Below, in pieces: positions 60,977 to 64,000 of a stretch of DNA of 64,000 nt (its first letter is position 1; each line of letters begins with the position of its first letter). The translations under genes and the position numbers were made by a program. The notes under the pieces were generated by a model. It was not told the origin of the DNA, ran no database searches, and saw only the letters and a list, made by a program, of their open reading frames with translations. Source of the DNA: Tetrahymena elliotti 4EA (lineage: Eukaryota; Ciliophora; Oligohymenophorea; Hymenostomatida; Tetrahymenidae); assembly GCA_000231825.2 (NCBI GenBank), contig JH720308.1, positions 1,039,675-1,103,674 on the forward strand. Reading direction: 5' to 3'.

Positions 60977-62764
60977 TCATGCTTCAATTTACAATTAATC
61001 TGCTTAATTATTAATATTATTTAAATCACCCAATTATTAATTTTTTTCGTTGTCATTATCATCAATATTTAAAGGCATATCTTCTTCTTCTTCTTCTTGA
61101 TTATCTTCTATTTTTTTATATTCTTCAGAGCACTTGCATTATTGATTTATTTGATTTTCTCCATTCTTAGGATCATGTTTTATTTCTCTGAAACATCTAA
61201 AACAGTAAACTCCATTTGCTGCAATAACTGATTCATTGAGTTACTTAAAATGTAAAGTACTACCTCCTATATATTTAAAAACCTCATTTATACCTACATT
61301 AAAGATGTTGTTGTTGAGGTATTCTTAATCTTTAGGACAGACATTGATGGTTTAATGTGCATCTAAACAGCCATTGATACAAAATTAAAATTAGCAACTT
61401 TCGTCTTCACATTACAGTAAAAAGCAATCTTTTTGTTAGTCAATGGTTGGATCTGGGAAAGGTTTAATGCAGGTATTTAGATACTAATCATACATTTCTT
61501 TCCTTTATTATTTTTCGTTTTCACAGTTTGTTTCATTTAGCTTATTTTCAAAGAAAGTTTTCATATCCAAGTCTTTACTCCTTATAATTTAGTATACCCT
61601 ATTGCAACATTGTAAGTATTCTTAATCATTCTATTTAACTACTTTGATAGTTTTCAAATCTGGAAGGGTATGGGTATTGTTATTAATGATCTAATCTTCT
61701 AATTATTATATTTCTTTTATGCAGTTAATTACTTCTTGTCTATCTTTCAATTTTATTCCATTACAGTTAAGTCTAGCTAGCTTGTAAACACCTCTGCACT
61801 TCACAAATTAAATATCATTACGAATTTTATCAAGTGGTTCAATCAAAAACTTTTGGTGTTTATATTTCATAAACCAATTATATTTACTTGATAATAATTA
61901 AGATATTTCTGGAAATGTTAGATTTTTCCTACAACTTTCTACCTAGCAGCATAGATTGTAGTCTTCTTAGAGAATTTATTTGTATAAAATTTGATCGCTA
62001 AGACAATCTTAGCAATAAACATGTTTACAATTAGATAGTCTCATTAATTTTTTTACAAATTCGGGTTTATCATTATTTAATTTGATTTCTTTTTAAAAAT
62101 CATCATCATTATCCAAATTGCATTCAAATATCTAATGCTCAGCTTACTTCCTTAGCCATAAAATATTACAAATTTTGCAAGATGCTTGATTTTTTTTTTC
62201 CTTAACTATTTTTTCGTAAATTTAATCTCTTTTTTGTTGACACAACTAATTTAGTTCCTTAGTATATTGAATTTTTTTAGAATTTATTTATTCATTAAAA
62301 GAATCTTGGGAGTTGCATTTCATACAAGCTATCTCAAAACATATTTATTCACCTAGTTAATTATAATCTTCACTTTCTTCAATTTAAGTTTTTAATTCCT
62401 AAAATAAAAATTCACTACTTGCTAAGACACAATCTTAATGATAAACTTACTAACATTTTTTGCATTTTAGATACTTTATTTTATTTTCATTCTATGTATT
62501 TTTATTTAAACAAATAATGCATTTCTTATCGCCATTGAGTAGTTTAATATCTAAGTTCACTTTGTTTAAACAGAGTGCTTTGATGTACTAAATGCATTTT
62601 ACATGCTAATTTAAATCTTAATCAGTGCTATTTAAAGTTAATCTCAACTCATTTTCTATTATCTAAAATTCAAATAAAACAAATTATAAATATAAATGAC
62701 AAAATCTGCAATTAATTAATATTAAACTTCAGATATTTACCTTTTTTAATAGATTTTTTTGCAT
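60977..62764 (-). CDS. Cys-rich TRIAD/RING-type protein with acidic tail
   Basis: Two exons on the - strand, 62741-62764 and 60977-62662, with a 78-base intron; 569 residues. Residues near 45-80 form a RING/PHD-like cluster (CIICLNKN, CKKCQQVYHQDC). A second cluster reads CKICNILW, then CKHVYCQDCLSDQIL and CCQVESC, as in RING1 of RBR proteins. Later Cys pairs occur (QCEDESCQFQFCINGC, VYCFRCFREI, CKCSEEY). A classical RING2 with the GGC catalytic signature is not evident, so transfer by the RBR mechanism is doubtful. The tail has a six-residue Glu run and is acidic. It lies next to two clear RBR genes and probably arose from the same expansion; function as an E3 or adaptor is inference. Confidence 0.75.
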
Positions 62765-63013
62765 TTTTTACACTTTCTTTTTTATCTTTCTAATTTACTT
62801 TTTGCCAATTTTTACTATTTTTTATTAGAATATTTAGACTCAGACAACAGACAAGTAAAAAAATAAAAAAATTTTATTTCTTTTTGATTAATTTGATAAA
62901 AAATCTTAAATATTCTAAATGAATTTACTATTTAATTTCTTAATATTTCACATTAAAAACACACATACACACATAAAACAGCTCTGTCTAAAACATAAAA
63001 AGATTTATTATCG

Positions 63014-63481
63014 TCATTTTGGTTAATCATCTTTTAACTCAATTGTTATATTTACAAATTGAAAATAGTCTTTTCCAATAATTTTAGATTGTTCACCTTC
63101 TTCGCAACCTGGGCATTCACAGTCAGAATATTGTTTAAATTCTAAATTCGCCATTTTTTCTTTGAAATCCTAAGTCAATTGTTTAAAACATTCATTGTGC
63201 ATAGAATGCCCACATTAAAGTGTTATTATTTGAGGTTTAATTTGATTTTATTCTTAAGCAATCTTGTGGAATATCTCAGCTTCAAATTACTCTTTTTCAA
63301 ATTTACAAAAGCAAAAGCTGCAGGAATAAGTACCTACTTTTTTTACATTTATGTCTGCTTCTGCTCTGCATAAATATTTAATTGCCTTAATTATATTCAA
63401 ATTATCTTCTTCAGAAGTTCTATCACATAATCCCATGAGATAAGCATTTAAAAAAGATATAATGTTATCATGAAAGCTCAT
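63014..63481 (-). CDS. Small RING-finger protein
   Basis: A single - strand exon, ATG 63479-63481 to TGA 63014-63016, 155 residues. A helical N-terminus (MSFHDNIISFLNAYLMG) precedes a RING: CSFCFCKF, a long linker, LQCGHSMHNECFKQL, then CECPGC. The C-x2-C, C-x-H-x2-H-x2-C and C-x2-C order fits a RING-H2 type E3. The N-terminal region is reminiscent of the module before the RING in the short RBR gene at 58757 (helix with C-R-A-E-A-D), so it may be a truncated relative. No membrane segment. It probably binds E2 enzymes. Confidence 0.8.
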
Positions 63482-64000
63482 TTATTTTTAGAGTTCTTAA
63501 GAAAAATGCTGAAACTATTATAGAAGTATCTATTTATCATTTTATAAATTATGTTAAAATTGTTAAAAGTTCCCTTAAAAACTATTTTCTTTTTATGTGC
63601 TAAGCATGATTTTACTTATGTTACTAATTAATTTATTTGACTGAAAAACAATTGCAAATTTTTCTTAGCTTAATCAAATATACTAGCTTTATATATATAC
63701 TAATAGTAAAGATAGATTTAGGGTGTTTAATTAATTTATTTATCTTGTATTATTGATAAAAAAGCATATTTATTTTTATGTATGAATATATATATCTTCA
63801 TCTTATTTAAAAGTAAAAAAGTAATACTTAATATGATGATATCAAATGTATTCAAAGTAAAAGTTATTACTATCCTCAAAATTAACCAAATAAAAATATT
63901 TTTTTTTTATTATTTAATTTGACAAAAATAAAGAAAAAGCCAACAAACATCACAAAGCTCTTATTAGACAAATTTGATTTTTCAATAATAAACTAAAAAT
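63482..64000. other. Intergenic region at right window edge
   Basis: About 520 bases of AT-rich DNA upstream of the small RING gene. Contains TATATATA near 63690 and poly-A/T runs. No gene part recognised at the edge. Confidence 0.5.

Noticed and set aside
61080..61110. CTT trinucleotide run as a microsatellite
   Set aside because: It encodes the Glu run in the acidic tail of the TRIAD-like protein; no need for a separate repeat call.
1..64000. tRNA genes, CRISPR arrays, telomere repeats (GGGGTT), transposase or integrase genes
   Set aside because: Searched by eye on both strands; no cloverleaf-like T-arm motifs, regularly spaced repeats, telomeric arrays or recognisable mobile-element proteins were found.

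Overview
The window looks like macronuclear DNA of a ciliate that uses TAA and TAG for glutamine and only TGA as stop, most like Tetrahymena or a close relative. The DNA is very AT-rich. Long genes with recognisable eukaryotic domains read through hundreds of TAA/TAG codons and end at TGA. Introns are short, mostly about 50-130 bases and AT-rich, with GTAA/GTAT donors and TAG/AAG acceptors. No bacterial, viral or transposon genes were recognised. All gene models were read by eye in six frames with this code, and the exon phases of the multi-exon genes close to whole codon numbers.

Left part (1-15.7 kb, + strand): a tandem array of one gene family (a B-box-like zinc protein). One copy is cut by the window edge, one is intact and two are decayed. 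It is followed by a long Asn/Gln-rich coiled-coil protein, a PDK1-type kinase with its PH domain, and a mitochondrial RAP-domain protein. Middle part (16.2-34.1 kb): on the - strand a coiled-coil protein, a dynamin-related GTPase with a Pro/Asn/Gln-rich tail, a second and much larger RAP-domain protein and a DUSP-containing ubiquitin protease (USP). A small unknown gene lies on the + strand at 29.1 kb.

Right part (36.8-64 kb), all on the - strand: a small unknown gene, an ULK/Atg1-like kinase, a PSMD9/Nas2 proteasome assembly chaperone, a PLK4-like kinase and a small divergent kinase. Then come five RING-type proteins in a row: a membrane RING-CH (MARCH) protein, two RBR ligases, a TRIAD-like Cys-rich protein and a RING protein. 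Between the first two of these lies a hairpin-rich stretch (about 55.2-55.4 kb) that may be a structured non-coding RNA.

Functionally the window is rich in ubiquitin-system genes (one protease, five RING-type proteins, one proteasome chaperone) and in protein kinases (four). Ciliate genes are usually transcribed singly, so no operons are inferred. Neighbouring related genes are read as tandem duplication, not co-regulation.
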